Positions 11,757 through 22,015 of a stretch of 64,000 nucleotides of DNA are shown here, piece after piece. Each line of letters begins with the position of its first letter. Position 1 is the first letter of the stretch. The notes beneath the pieces are model-generated. The model searched no databases. It worked only from the letters and a program-made list of their open reading frames with translations, and was not told the DNA's origin. This stretch comes from Antedon mediterranea (taxonomy: Eukaryota > Echinodermata > Crinoidea > Comatulida > Antedonidae): assembly GCF_964355755.1 (NCBI RefSeq), contig NC_092678.1, positions 16,402,922 through 16,466,921 of the forward strand, written 5' to 3'. Both the position numbers and the translations under genes were made by a program.

Positions 11757-14700
11757 GCAGCGTAAAGCGAATACCACCATTGGTAGGTCCAACGAATACC
11801 ATGGTGGTAAAGATCAATGGAGCTGAGAGACTGTCTTTACTTGATAGTGGCTCTCAAATCACAACTATGACTGTCGATACTTTGAAATCTATTTTTGGAC
11901 ACACAGATTACAAAGTACAAATTCAACCATCTTCTTTGGAAATCTTAACTGCAAGCGGAGAATCAATGCCTCATCTGGGAACCGCAACTGTGGATATTGA
12001 ATTGAGCGGTGAGAAATATTGTTCTGTTCCTGTTTTTATAGTACCTTCAACTGACTTTCGAAAAAATGTACCCGTTCTTATTGGCACTAATATTCTTCGC
12101 TTACATTCTAATTTTAATCATATGCAAAAAGAAAATTCATCGTTGTTAGGAAAGGCTGTCTACAGATATCGGAAAACTACACGTTTACGACCAGGGGAAC
12201 AAATTAATGTAGGATGTTCTGTGCAGTGGTATAGCAATTCCTGTGGGACAGTTTTAGTTGAGCCAATGTGCTCTGGTACTCCTGATGGACTATTAATTGG
12301 ACGCTCTATTTCACATATTTTTGAAGGAAACAAGGTAACTGTTCGAATTTTAAATGTTTCCGATTCCCCTATTTTTTTTAAACAAAATACACCAATTGCA
12401 AATTTAACACAGATTGCCTGTGTTGATAATTTATGTAGTCAGCAAGTTATAAGCCAAGCACCGAATATTGATTTAACAAATTCTGATACGTCAAATGAAC
12501 AACATTCTGCACTTAAAAACCTTTTGGAACAGTATGCCGATGTTTTTTCAACTTCCGATAAAGACTTTGGACATACTAAATCTGTTAAGCACCATATTCC
12601 ATTAATTGACAATCAACCCTTCCGATTACCATTTCGACGCATACCCCCAGCCCAATACTCTGCGGTTCGTGATGAAATCAACAAAATGTTAGACGCGAAT
12701 GTTATTACACCTAGCGACAGTCCATATGCTTCACCTATGGTTATTGTGTATAAAAAGGATGGTTCGTTGAGACTTTGCGTTGACTTTCGAAAATTAAATT
12801 CCAAAACAATTAGGGATGCTTTCCCCATTCCTAGAATTGATGAAGCACTGGACGCTTTGGGTTCTTCAAAATATTTTTCAACTTTAGACTTAACAAGTGG
12901 CTATTGGCAAGTTGAGGTAGCCGATGCCGATAAGCAAAAGACTGCCTTTACAACGCCAATGGGACTTTTTCAATTTAACAGAATGCCTTTTGGATTGCAA
13001 AATGCACCAGCAACTTTTCAGCGATTGATGATGTCATGTTTTGGTGATCAAAATTTTTCTTCATTACTGATTTATTTGGACGATATTATTGTTTTTTCGA
13101 ATACTTTTGAACATCATCTTCAGCGACTGGAAATGGTATTCCAGCGTCTTCGTCTGCATGGATTGAAAGTAAAACCTAGTAAGTGTTCATTTTTAAAACC
13201 TAAAGTTAACTATTTGGGACACATCGTGTCTGCAGAGGGTATATCAACCGACCCAGAAAAAATATCTAAAGTTTCAACTTGGCCTAAACCTACGAATCGC
13301 AAGGAGGTTCAACGTTTCTTGGGATTTTGTGGTTACTATCGTCGTTTTATTTCAAATTTTTCTTCATTAGCAGCACCCTTATATTCACTCACATCAGGGG
13401 ATTGTAACACAAAAAAACATAAACGTAGTTATGCCCGTAAATTGCCTACTGTATTTAATTGGACTTCTGATTGTGACCAAGCATTCACATTATTAAAGAC
13501 CCGTTTAACTACTGCTCCGATACTTGCTTATCCAGATTATTCGCAACCATTTATCCTGGAAACGGATGCATCGGGAACAGGGTTGGGAGCAGTGTTGTCT
13601 CAAATACATGACGGGATACAACACGTCCTTGCTTACGCTAGCCGAGGACTTAGACCATCAGAAACTCGCTATCCTGCACATAAGCTAGAATTTTTGGCTT
13701 TAAAGTGGGCGGTCACATCAAAATTTCGCGACTACTTACTGGGGACACATTTTAAAGTTTTTACAGACAATAATCCTTTAGTGTATGTGTTAAGCTCAGC
13801 CAAATTGGATGCTATTGGCCAACGCTGGGTAGCCGACCTTAGCCAATTTGATTTTTCTATTCATTATCGCCCCGGTAAAAGCAATGCTGCCGCTGATGCA
13901 TTATCGCGACAATATGACTTTTCTAATTCAACTGTTTTATGCCCAAATGATGTTTCAGCCGTTTTGTCCGGATACCATAGTTCTTGTTTATTTACTCATC
14001 CTCCGAAAAAGTCTGTACAGTGTAACGTATTGACAAGAAGCACAGCTAATTCTTCAAGTCGCAACAGCGATGACGTCATTAATGTGCAGGGAGGGTGTGA
14101 TGCAGTTTCCTCCTACACCCCCACAGAAATTGTTCATATGCAACGTAATGATCCAACTATTAGTCCTGTCATTGTATATCTTAATCGCGGATCTCGTCCG
14201 ACTCATACTGAACGCATCAATGAATCACAAACTGTGCTTACTTTACTTCGCCAATGGGATCGTTTAGAATGGAAGGACAATGTACTTTATCGTAAAACTT
14301 TTGTTGACAATTTTCCGCGTTTTCAACTTGTACTTCCGGCTGATCATAAATCAACTGTTTTGACAAAATTACATGATGAACTTGGACATTTAGGTTATGA
14401 AAGGACTCTAGATATGATACGTAGTAGGTTTTACTGGCCTAAAATGGCTGATGATATTAAACAACATTGTATAAGTTGTAAACGTTGTTGTTTACGTAAG
14501 ACGCCTCAAAGTAAAACTAAAGCTCCTTTAGTACCAATTTTCACATCCGAACCAATGGAGTTGGTATGTATTGATTTCCTTAAACTTGAACGTTCAGCAG
14601 GTGGTTTTGAAAATGTTCTAGTTGTAACAGACCATTTTACTAAATATGCTCAGGCATACCCTACAAAGGATCAAACAGCAACTACTGTAGCAAAAGTTTT

Positions 14701-15520
14701 AATTAATAATTTCTTTTTACATTATGGGTTTCCTAAACGCCTCCATTCCGACCAAGGCCGTAATTTTGAAAGTGCCATTATTAAACAAATTTGTAAATTA
14801 ACAGGCATTGAAAAATCACGTACAACCCCTTATCACCCCATGGGTAATGGTACTACAGAACGTTGGAATCGTACATTGTTAAGCATGTTAGGCTCTTTAC
14901 CAGCAGAGAAGAAACTAAACTGGAAGGATTATGTAGGTCCCATGGCTCATGCGTATAATTGCACAAAACACGAAACCACTGGTTATGCCCCTTTTTATCT
15001 TATGTTTGGACGACACGCGAGATTACCTGTGGATATACTATTTGGTATAGTAAATAATAATGGTCCGACGGATGGGGAACAATATGACGATTATGTAATT
15101 AAGTTACTTGAACAACTGAATCATGCTTATTTCACATCCCAAAATTCAGCTAGTGAAGCCAAGGCTAGGCAAAAACATAATTATGATAAACGAGCTACCA
15201 ATTCAGTACTTAAAATGGGTGACAGGGTACTTGTTCAAAAGAAAGCTATAGTTGGTAAACAGAAACTCGCTGACCAATGGGAAGAGAAGCCATATGTTAT
15301 TGTTAATAAACACCCCACTCTACCTGTGTATACAATTGAGAATGATACTCATAAGCGTACCCTTCATAGGAATCTCCTCACCCCTTGTATGTTTCTGCCT
15401 ATTGAAGACCCTATCGATGTAAACCAACACATTATTAAGTCACGTAGTTGGAAAATTAAGAAGGGTCGTCAAATTTTTGAATCGTGGAAGAGTAAACAAG
15501 CTCATCTTACTGATTCATAG
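11711..15520 (+). CDS. pol: Retrotransposon Pol polyprotein (protease-RT-RNase H-integrase)
   Basis: An uninterrupted frame of 1269 codons, probably entered by -1 frameshifting from gag rather than at its first ATG. Aspartic protease: LLDSGSQ, catalytic D at residue ~45. Reverse transcriptase: about 300-530, with VDFRKLN and the catalytic YLDD at 455-458. RNase H: about 612-735, ETDASG then TDNNPL. Integrase: zinc finger H-X5-H...C-X2-C beginning at ~888, catalytic core D955, D1014, E1050 with the classic 35-residue D-E gap, and a GDRVLV C-terminal domain. All catalytic residues that I checked are present. The order places it in Ty3/gypsy. No stop interrupts it, which fits the identical LTRs. 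Confidence 0.96.
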   Translation: MPPDSKKRGTAAATVGSVKRIPPLVGPTNTMVVKINGAERLSLLDSGSQITTMTVDTLKSIFGHTDYKVQIQPSSLEILTASGESMPHLGTATVDIELSGEKYCSVPVFIVPSTDFRKNVPVLIGTNILRLHSNFNHMQKENSSLLGKAVYRYRKTTRLRPGEQINVGCSVQWYSNSCGTVLVEPMCSGTPDGLLIGRSISHIFEGNKVTVRILNVSDSPIFFKQNTPIANLTQIACVDNLCSQQVISQAPNIDLTNSDTSNEQHSALKNLLEQYADVFSTSDKDFGHTKSVKHHIPLIDNQPFRLPFRRIPPAQYSAVRDEINKMLDANVITPSDSPYASPMVIVYKKDGSLRLCVDFRKLNSKTIRDAFPIPRIDEALDALGSSKYFSTLDLTSGYWQVEVADADKQKTAFTTPMGLFQFNRMPFGLQNAPATFQRLMMSCFGDQNFSSLLIYLDDIIVFSNTFEHHLQRLEMVFQRLRLHGLKVKPSKCSFLKPKVNYLGHIVSAEGISTDPEKISKVSTWPKPTNRKEVQRFLGFCGYYRRFISNFSSLAAPLYSLTSGDCNTKKHKRSYARKLPTVFNWTSDCDQAFTLLKTRLTTAPILAYPDYSQPFILETDASGTGLGAVLSQIHDGIQHVLAYASRGLRPSETRYPAHKLEFLALKWAVTSKFRDYLLGTHFKVFTDNNPLVYVLSSAKLDAIGQRWVADLSQFDFSIHYRPGKSNAAADALSRQYDFSNSTVLCPNDVSAVLSGYHSSCLFTHPPKKSVQCNVLTRSTANSSSRNSDDVINVQGGCDAVSSYTPTEIVHMQRNDPTISPVIVYLNRGSRPTHTERINESQTVLTLLRQWDRLEWKDNVLYRKTFVDNFPRFQLVLPADHKSTVLTKLHDELGHLGYERTLDMIRSRFYWPKMADDIKQHCISCKRCCLRKTPQSKTKAPLVPIFTSEPMELVCIDFLKLERSAGGFENVLVVTDHFTKYAQAYPTKDQTATTVAKVLINNFFLHYGFPKRLHSDQGRNFESAIIKQICKLTGIEKSRTTPYHPMGNGTTERWNRTLLSMLGSLPAEKKLNWKDYVGPMAHAYNCTKHETTGYAPFYLMFGRHARLPVDILFGIVNNNGPTDGEQYDDYVIKLLEQLNHAYFTSQNSASEAKARQKHNYDKRATNSVLKMGDRVLVQKKAIVGKQKLADQWEEKPYVIVNKHPTLPVYTIENDTHKRTLHRNLLTPCMFLPIEDPIDVNQHIIKSRSWKIKKGRQIFESWKSKQAHLTDS
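11726..11762 (+). promoter_or_regulatory. Programmed -1 frameshift signal between gag and pol
   Basis: The heptamer A_AAA_AAC lies at 11726-11732, exactly in the gag phase needed for tandem slippage (zero-frame codons CCA AAA AAC). Seven bases later a perfect 7-bp stem CGCTGCC (11740-11746) / GGCAGCG (11756-11762) closes a 9-base loop. The gag TAG (11754-11756) ends at the start of the 3' arm. pol is open in the -1 frame. Confidence 0.85.
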
Positions 15521-16180
15521 ATTTTTAATGTTGAAGCTAATTTTTGTTATTTATGCATGATTACATTATACTTAATTTTTCTTTTATCACTTGAGGTTAT
15601 GTTATAGCGACCCCTCAAAACATTTCGTATTATAAATAACATTAGATTATTTACGTTTGATTTATTTTGCTTTGATCTCTTTTAATAATTTAAGATTGAT
15701 TTTCTGATATACAGTATTTTGCTTTAAATTTGTTTGAAACATGATTGTTTTGATGTTTATGTACGGGTAATACGTACGTGCCTTGAACACGCTGTATTGT
15801 CAGTGGTTTAGTGTGGCACTTGTTTCTGGAATGAGATGTTCGTTCCTGTTATATTTTGTATGCTAAATTGCTTTTTTGTTCTTTCTTTTGATTTTGCCAA
15901 TATGCCGCTGTTAGTGGGTTGTCCTGCGACATGAATACGGCTCTACAAACATGTATTTTTCTAGTTTGTTTTATCTTATATATTGGTGTTGCTTATTCCG
16001 TTAATGTTTATATGCTTGAATATACGGCAGCGGAAAGTTATGTTTTTTTTTCTTACTTAAGTTTGCTTGTACTTTTCATTTGATTTTTGTGTTAATTTTG
16101 TAGTTTGTAAGTTGTTTTAATATTTTATACTGTTTTAGCTTAAGATTTATGTTTTTTATGTAACATCGAGGGCGATGTTC
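15521..16180 (+). other. Retrotransposon 3' untranslated region
   Basis: AT-rich DNA between the pol stop and the purine tract, with no open frame worth reporting and no sign of env. Confidence 0.8.
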
Positions 16181-16196
16181 AGAAAGCCAGGGTGGA
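16181..16196 (+). promoter_or_regulatory. Polypurine tract
   Basis: AGAAAGCCAGGGTGGA directly abuts the 3' LTR, the expected place for plus-strand priming. It contains two C residues and one T, so it is an imperfect purine run. Confidence 0.6.
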
Positions 16197-16610
16197 TGTA
16201 GCAGGTCACTCACTCTCCTGGAATTCATGTGGTTTTCCATACTTAACTAATGTAGACTATAGACCTGGGCTGTAACCACTAAGGTGTCAACTCCTAATAA
16301 TTAATTGCCTTATTCTATGGAATGGGTAATAACTTACTAATGATTACTTGGGTGTGATCTTAATGGATATACCAGCTCTTGGGAGGGGACAAGGAGGGTC
16401 ACTGAACTGATAAGTCACCTCACTGGGCTACTCCTTAAATAGTCATGTATGTTCTGTAATTAACACTTCTTGTAGATTAACACAATTTGGAAATAACTTG
16501 AACCGATAGCTACAACTTAATCACTCTCTGTGTACCTGTATATAGTGTAAATAAAGTACCATTGAGAGAATATAACAACAGTCTGTGTCATTTATATAAA
16601 GAGTGCTACA
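16197..16610 (+). repeat. 3' LTR
   Basis: 414 bp, identical to the 5' LTR, and followed by CATA, the target-site copy. Confidence 0.96.
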
Positions 16611-16859
16611 CATATAAAAGTACATTCTTTGATTCTTTAGTATAAACACCTCAGCTTGTATCATAATAATGATGACACGAGATGAGGATGATCAAATGTT
16701 ATATGATAAACAAATAAAGCAATTGATTTTGTGAGATATAAAAGTTGGTTTTTCTTTGTCATGCATTCCTGAAGATGAACAAATAAAGTTCGAAATATTG
16801 AATCATAACATGTGTTGCCTCATTTTATCGTCGTTTGTTTTATATTGTCATAAATAAAA

Positions 16860-17112
16860 AGGTTCTAGGACACCTACCCCCTAGACAGTTACCCCCCGGA
16901 TGTTTACCACCCGGACAACTACCCCCTTAGGACAACTACCCCCCGGACAACTACCCCCCGGACAACTACCCTCTTAGGACAACTACCCCCTTAGGATAAC
17001 AACCCCCCGGACAACTACCCCCCGGACAACCACCCCCTTAGGACAACTACCCCCTTAGGATAACTACCCCCCGGGTAACTACCCCCCGGTCAACTACCCC
17101 CCGGTCAACTAT
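16860..17112. repeat. GC-rich minisatellite, left arm of an inverted pair
   Basis: About a dozen 16-18-bp units of the form GGACAACTACCCCC(C/TTA)(G). The same units appear as reverse complement at 18255-18535, so the 1.7-kb interval is a fold-back made of minisatellite arms. Confidence 0.92.
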
Positions 17113-17185
17113 CCCCCCCCCCCATCCAAAAGTAGACAAATATATAGGACCGGTTTCTGTAAAAATGAAATCATCTGTTTTTAAC

Positions 17186-17632
17186 GGGTGTTTCGAAACT
17201 AGAGACCCGAGATCAGAGACCTGACACAAGACCCAATACGAAAAGGGAGACCTATATTTGGGTCTCCCTTTTCGTATATTAGGGTCTCCCTTTTCGTATA
17301 GTGTGGTCTCTCTTTTCGTATAGTGGGGTCTCCCTTTTCTTATAGTGGGTCTCCCTTTTCTTATAGTGGGTCTCCCTTTTCGTATATTTGGGTCTCCCTT
17401 TCGTATAATTGGGTCTCCCTTTTCGTATATTTAGGTCTCCCTTTTCGTATATTAGGGTCTCCCTTTTCGTATAGTGGGGTCTCCCTTTTCGTATAGTGGG
17501 GTCTCCCTTTTCGTATAGTGGGGTCTCCCTTTTCGTACGTGGGTCTCCCTTTTCGTATATTTAGGTCTCCCTTTTCGTATTGGGTCTCGGGTCTCTGGTC
17601 TCTGGTCTCGGGTCTCTAGTTTTGAAACACCC
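17186..17632. mobile_element. 447-bp MITE with internal minisatellite and 9-bp target duplication
   Basis: 23-bp terminal inverted repeats with one mismatch (17186-17208 and 17610-17632, starting GGGTGTTTCGAAACTAGAG). The flanks are exact copies of GTTTTTAAC (17177-17185, 17633-17641). The inside is a ~19-20-bp minisatellite, GGGTCTCCCTTTTCGTATA, repeated about 15 times (17255-17585). A 9-bp duplication is typical of Mutator-like transposons. No coding sequence is present. Confidence 0.88.
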
Positions 17633-17641
17633 GTTTTTAAC

Positions 17642-18254
17642 CGATTATTCTGTTTAACAGCACGCTAGACCCTAGATGTGCTAGATTTAAAGTACCGTAT
17701 TTATTGAAAAAACGGCCTGGGCTGTTTATTGTTTAGGTGGTTTTTAGGTGGACATTTATTGGAAGAAAGTTGTTTATTCAATGGGAGGGGGTATAATCTA
17801 ATGGAAATAGACGCCGATTATTCCATATGATGTTTCATGGGAGTGACATGGTCACCGTTTATTCGAGGGGAATTTATTTAAAGATCGACGTTTATTCGGT
17901 GAGTGAACATTGAGGTCAAATATCAAAAGTGATATTATTCTTCAAGTGTACAAAAATACATATATGACAAATTTGAGACAAAAATTAATTCTTTTAAGAC
18001 CAGTGGTTATCGAAGCATTGTCCTGACGCAAAAATTATTATTATTATTAGCGAACCCAGTCTTTACAGTAAATACAGGGAGTACTATATAATTCGTTCGA
18101 CTATCCTATGATCATGTGTGACAATCTTCAGTTTATACCAGGCTATATTTATGTTCAATCTTTTACTTTTGTTTACAATAATGAATAGTAATTCGTCAAA
18201 GTAACAAATTAAAATATAGTTATTAATTCCTATTATACACTGTTGCAGAGTCAG
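17642..18254. other. Unique-looking core between the minisatellite arms
   Basis: No gene or recognised element is seen. It contains a short GTTTATT-rich stretch and an ATTATTATTATTA run near 18034. Confidence 0.5.
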
Positions 18255-18535
18255 GTTGTTGAATAGTCTGGGTGGTTAGGGTGTTCTAAAGGGATAGTTT
18301 TCTGGGTGGTAATTGTCCGGCGGGTAATTGTCCGGGGGGTAATTGTTCCTAGGGGGTAATTGTCCGGGGGGTAGTTGTCCAGGGGGTAGTTGTCCTAAGG
18401 GGGTTGTTGTCCTAAGGGGGTAGTTGTCCGGGGGGTATTTGTCCGGGGGGTAGTTGTCCTAAGGGGGTAGTGGTCCAGGTGGTGGTTGTCCGGGGGGTAG
18501 TTGTCCGGGGGTAAATGTCCAGGGGGTGAATATCC
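18255..18535. repeat. GC-rich minisatellite, right arm of the inverted pair
   Basis: About a dozen units like GGGGGGTAGTTGTCC, the reverse complement of the array at 16860-17112. The flank from 18540 to 19050 is AT-rich spacer in which I see nothing. Confidence 0.92.
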
Positions 18536-19053
18536 GGATACGAAATAAAAATATTAGTTGAACCTCCAGTTCAACCTGGTTCATTCGGTAGATTAACTTT
18601 TCATTTGTCGAAATTAAAGGTTCAAACCTTTGTTTATAAATTATAATAAATTTTATACAGTTTATGTTAACAGTAATTTACAATCAAATTATACCCGTGT
18701 GTATAAGGTGAAAGGAATAGCTATCCAATCGAACCTAAAAACAACGTAAGAGGGCGATTAATTGATAATTAACACCAGTTGCTTTTAATTAGTTGCATGC
18801 ACTCAATCAAAGCATCTCAAGATATTTATGTTTTAATTCAATGTGCTATAATTATTAGGAATCATCTTTTATATACATAACTGTATTTATTATGTTCAAC
18901 TTTTATATAACAAAAGCAAAAGATTGCACTATTGGTATTGTTTGGTAAATGGATTATAAAAAAAATGTGGTGTATATCCAAATCATGCCGCTATGCATTC
19001 ATAACATTTTAATAATTTAGTTTAATTTTAATAAGACTATACGTGAAAGCAAT

Positions 19054-19092
19054 CAAATCTCTTTAGGATATTTGGTGGCTCTGAAAAGAGCC
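19054..19092 (-). terminator. Histone 3' stem-loop and downstream element of H1
   Basis: GGCTCTTTTCAGAGCC on the minus strand at 19077-19092, then CCTAAAGAGATTTG at 19054-19067. Confidence 0.97.
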
Positions 19093-19120
19093 GTTTGGTT
19101 TAAATTTGGTCGTAAATACT

Positions 19121-19696
19121 TTAGTTCTTTGCAGCCGCCTTCTTTGGTGATTTTGAAGCCTTTTTAGCTTTCGGCTTTTTAGGTTTCTTGGTCTTTGGCT
19201 TCTTTGCAGGAGATTTAGCCTTCTTAGGCTTAGAAGATAGCTTCTTTTTTTCCGACTTCTTTGCCTTTTTAGGTGACTTGGTAGCCTTCTTTGCAGCTGG
19301 TTTCTTTGCCTTCTTTGCAGCTGGTTTTTTGGTCTTTGTTGCCTTCTTCTCCTTATCTGCAACTGCCTTCTTCTTAGCTTTTTCCTTCTTTGCCTTTGCA
19401 GCCGCATCAGCTTTTGCTGCAGCCTGGTTTAGCTTGAATGAACCACTGGCTCCAGTACCCTTAGGCTGGACCAGTTTGTTGCTCTCGACTCCGCGTTTCA
19501 ACGCCATACGGAGATGGGTTTTCATGTTGGCAGGATCTACTTTGTAGTTGGCTAGAATGTACTTAGCAATAGCCTGACGAGATGAACCGTTTCTTTCCTT
19601 CAAAGCACCAATTGCTGCCGAAATCATGTCGATGTAAGTAGGGTGAGCAGCAGGCTTCTTTGCTGCAGCCTTCTTAGTTTTAGTTTTATCAGCCAT
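19121..19696 (-). CDS. H1: Linker histone H1
   Basis: 191 residues, starting [20 protein letters not shown]. The winged-helix globular domain spans about residues 17-88 ([20 protein letters not shown], ending in the G..GSFKL motif). The long Lys/Ala/Pro tail contains SPKK-type sites ([19 protein letters not shown]) that are usual targets of cell-cycle kinases. It binds linker DNA at the nucleosome. I start at 19696; the in-frame ATG 22 codons upstream gives a leader foreign to H1. It is transcribed in the same direction as the core histones, and the stem-loop shows replication-dependent expression. The spacing to H4 is about 15 kb because of transposon insertions. Confidence 0.97.
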   Translation of the reverse strand: MADKTKTKKAAAKKPAAHPTYIDMISAAIGALKERNGSSRQAIAKYILANYKVDPANMKTHLRMALKRGVESNKLVQPKGTGASGSFKLNQAAAKADAAAKAKKEKAKKKAVADKEKKATKTKKPAAKKAKKPAAKKATKSPKKAKKSEKKKLSSKPKKAKSPAKKPKTKKPKKPKAKKASKSPKKAAAKN

Positions 19697-19860
19697 CTTA
19701 GATAGGTAACACACTTTAGCACGAATCAAATAGCAGGTTAAAATATTATGATAAAAGTTCAAAATTGAAAGCTAGCTTTATATCGATGTTGCGGACCTAT
19801 ACTAAAGCAACCGTATTGTTTCCCAGACCGCCTTTTTGTGTTGCAATATTTACAATGATT
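19697..19860 (-). promoter_or_regulatory. H1 promoter
   Basis: A TATA-like box, GATATAAA on the minus strand, lies at about 19777-19784, some 80 bases before the ATG. A CAACACAAAA stretch near 19833 loosely resembles the AC-rich H1 box, but not exactly. Confidence 0.65.
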
Positions 19861-21440
19861 TTTACAAATATTGTGTTTGTTATTGGCTTAATTGTTGCTA
19901 AAATAAACAATTAATATTCATATTTTTTCGTTCTTGTTGAACTACAATAAATTACAATATATTCTTTTTATATATCCGAGTTTTTAACCGAATATTCGGC
20001 TAGGTTACAAACATATACACAGTCAACATGTAAGTTTGTGTTTTGAAAACCATATTTATTTCACAAAATAATGAAATTGGCAAGAAATTAGAAATATTCT
20101 TAAATAAAAAATATTAATATAACAAAATCATTATTATATACTTAAATACTGAATAGAAATTGAAGAATATATTTCAGTTTTTCTGTTTAGTTTTGAGTCA
20201 ATAATATCAGTGACTTGAACACAATTGTACTAATCTCAACCACTATATATTTTTGACTAAATATTATATTCGGGATATTTCTACTGTATTTAATTCGTAC
20301 AACTTGGGTACCAAATACATTTTCAAACATGTTTGATATACCGAAAGATTGAAACTTCTTTTTAGTTGCTTTTTTTTATTTAATACTTTATTTTCTTTGA
20401 GATCCAATTACTGTCATTTTTTCTCCAGATCGTTGGATTTAATATATGTTAGTCAACATTATTCAGTAAGTGGTGTTCTTACAACCAAAAATCTGTTCTG
20501 AATACAGTTTTAGGGTTTCGGTTTTTTTTAAATATAAAAAAATAGCATCTAAATGGTTCGCTAACGTTGAATAAAATAGTTTATTGGTTAGGACATCTAT
20601 ATTTATGTTGTTTGAATATTTTCTCATTCTCGCAGATTTCCTCATCTCTTTATCGTTGAAATTAATTTATCAAACAATTAATAAAAACAATGTCGATTGA
20701 TTATATATTTTAAAGTGTAACTTTCACCAGGTTCACCGATACAGTATTTTAGATAAGTTCAGTGGTTTTTATAAAGACACTTAAATATCATGGAGTTGGT
20801 ACACATACATAATTCCAGACTCATTAAATAAGTTCAACAGAGTATTTAGTACAATTCCCTTTAACACATGAGTTGCCATTTAATACCATACTTTTTGGAG
20901 GTCTGAAATTTATGAATGATACATTTAACGGAAACTATATTCGTTAAATAAACTATACACAAAAATAAAGGATTAAAAATAGATTTTATGGATTAAATCT
21001 ATTCTTAAAAAATGGGAGCAGACAAAACACATGAAAACAGCAACAAGTTAGAAAATAGGCAAACTTCAAATCAAACTTGTCATTATTATATAGACAAATC
21101 ATGGAAAGAGAAATGCCAATGGTAAATCAATGAGGCCGGATAACCTATATTATTGGCTTATTGGTGAAAATGTTATAATCTTAAACGCCATGTTTGAAAT
21201 GTGTATGTATGTTAACTGTAATGATATTTAAAAAGAATAGATAATGAATAATTTCAAATAGGATTGTATTTCAAAATATTGTAGATAATAATAAAGTTCT
21301 ATTTTTTTCTATTTTAATTTATATATAGATATGACAGTAATAACTAATCTTTAGGCTGGACTATACAGTACTGTATTTTGCAAATCCAATACTGTAATTA
21401 CTTTAATAAATTAATAATAAATCACGAAAATGAAAGACAA
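19861..21440. other. H1-H2B spacer
   Basis: AT-rich, no gene. Around 20615-20665 there is a fragment TTTTCTCATTCTCGCAGATT... that matches the body of the SINE described at 38858-39038, in plus orientation and without its tRNA head. Confidence 0.65.
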
Positions 21441-21447
21441 GCTAATA

Positions 21448-21486
21448 AAATCTCTTTTGGGACATGTGGTGGCTCTGAAAAGAGCC
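21448..21486 (-). terminator. Histone 3' stem-loop and downstream element of H2B
   Basis: GGCTCTTTTCAGAGCC on the minus strand at 21471-21486, then CCCAAAAGAGATTTT at 21448-21462. Confidence 0.97.
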
Positions 21487-21515
21487 GTTTGGTTTGAGAT
21501 TCAGCAAAATGATGT

Positions 21516-21884
21516 TTACTTGGAGCTGGTGTATTTGGTGACAGCCTTGGTACCCTCAGAGACAGCATGCTTAGCCAATTCACCAGGAAGCAATAGACGG
21601 ACAGCGGTCTGGACTTCCCTGCTGGTGATGGTAGATTTCTTGTTGTAGTGAGCAAGACGAGATGCTTCTCCTGCAATACGTTCGAAGATGTCGTTGACGA
21701 AACTGTTCATGATTCCCATGGCTCTGCTGGAGATACCAGTGTCTGGGTGAACTTGCTTCAACACCTTGTAGATGTAGATGCTGTAGCTTTCCTTTCGCTT
21801 ACGTTTCCTCTTCTTGTCAGTAGTTCTTACAGCCTTAGCCTTACCGGCTTTCTTGGCAGCTTTTCCTGAAGTTTTTGGTGGCAT
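21516..21884 (-). CDS. H2B: Histone H2B
   Basis: 122 residues, the usual length. The basic tail [18 protein letters not shown] leads into [20 protein letters not shown], then the histone fold [20 protein letters not shown]...[20 protein letters not shown], and ends AVTKYTSSK with the ubiquitination-site lysine. The repeated SPKK/SPRK pentapeptides of echinoid sperm H2B are absent, so it looks like a somatic or embryonic form. It pairs with H2A in the nucleosome. This is the only H2B in the window. Its promoter carries the H2B-specific octamer. Confidence 0.98.
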   Translation of the reverse strand: MPPKTSGKAAKKAGKAKAVRTTDKKRKRKRKESYSIYIYKVLKQVHPDTGISSRAMGIMNSFVNDIFERIAGEASRLAHYNKKSTITSREVQTAVRLLLPGELAKHAVSEGTKAVTKYTSSK

Positions 21885-22015
21885 GATTTTAGTAACTACG
21901 ATACGAGTAAAGTAATCAAGTGAAGATTTTCATATCGCTCAGTGTATTTATTGACTTTGGTATGCAAATGAGGTTTTCCAGTTAGGCTCGCTAGTCGACG
22001 GTTTTCATTGGTTGT
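21885..22015 (-). promoter_or_regulatory. H2B promoter with octamer element
   Basis: Read on the minus strand: CCAAT at 22007-22011, the octamer ATTTGCAT at 21962-21969, and a TATA-like AATAAATA at 21945-21952. The octamer is the known Oct-1-binding hallmark of S-phase H2B promoters and is not seen at the other histone promoters here. Confidence 0.85.

Larger units (their letters stand above)
5877..16610 (+). mobile_element. Ty3/gypsy-type LTR retrotransposon, recent, with gag split by a fold-back element
   Basis: Two identical 414-bp LTRs (5877-6290, 16197-16610) begin TGTAGC and end GCTACA. They are flanked by CATA on both sides, a 4-bp target duplication. In between are a primer-binding site, gag, a -1 frameshift signal, an intact pol in the order protease - reverse transcriptase - RNase H - integrase, and a purine-rich tract. 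This domain order defines Ty3/gypsy. No envelope-like frame is seen. A ~4.4-kb fold-back element (about 7023-11471) interrupts gag, so this copy should not make full Gag. It sits in the H4-H1 spacer on the strand opposite the histones. Confidence 0.96.

Noticed and set aside
15521-16180. A possible env gene after pol
   Set aside because: No open frame, signal peptide or membrane segment is present in this 660-bp stretch.
16860-17600. Regular short repeats that could suggest a CRISPR array
   Set aside because: Units are contiguous minisatellites without unique spacers, in a eukaryotic genome.
19063-19547. Open frames overlapping H1 (Arg/Gln-rich on the minus strand, Phe/Ala-rich on the plus strand)
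   Set aside because: Shadow frames of the lysine-rich H1 tail.
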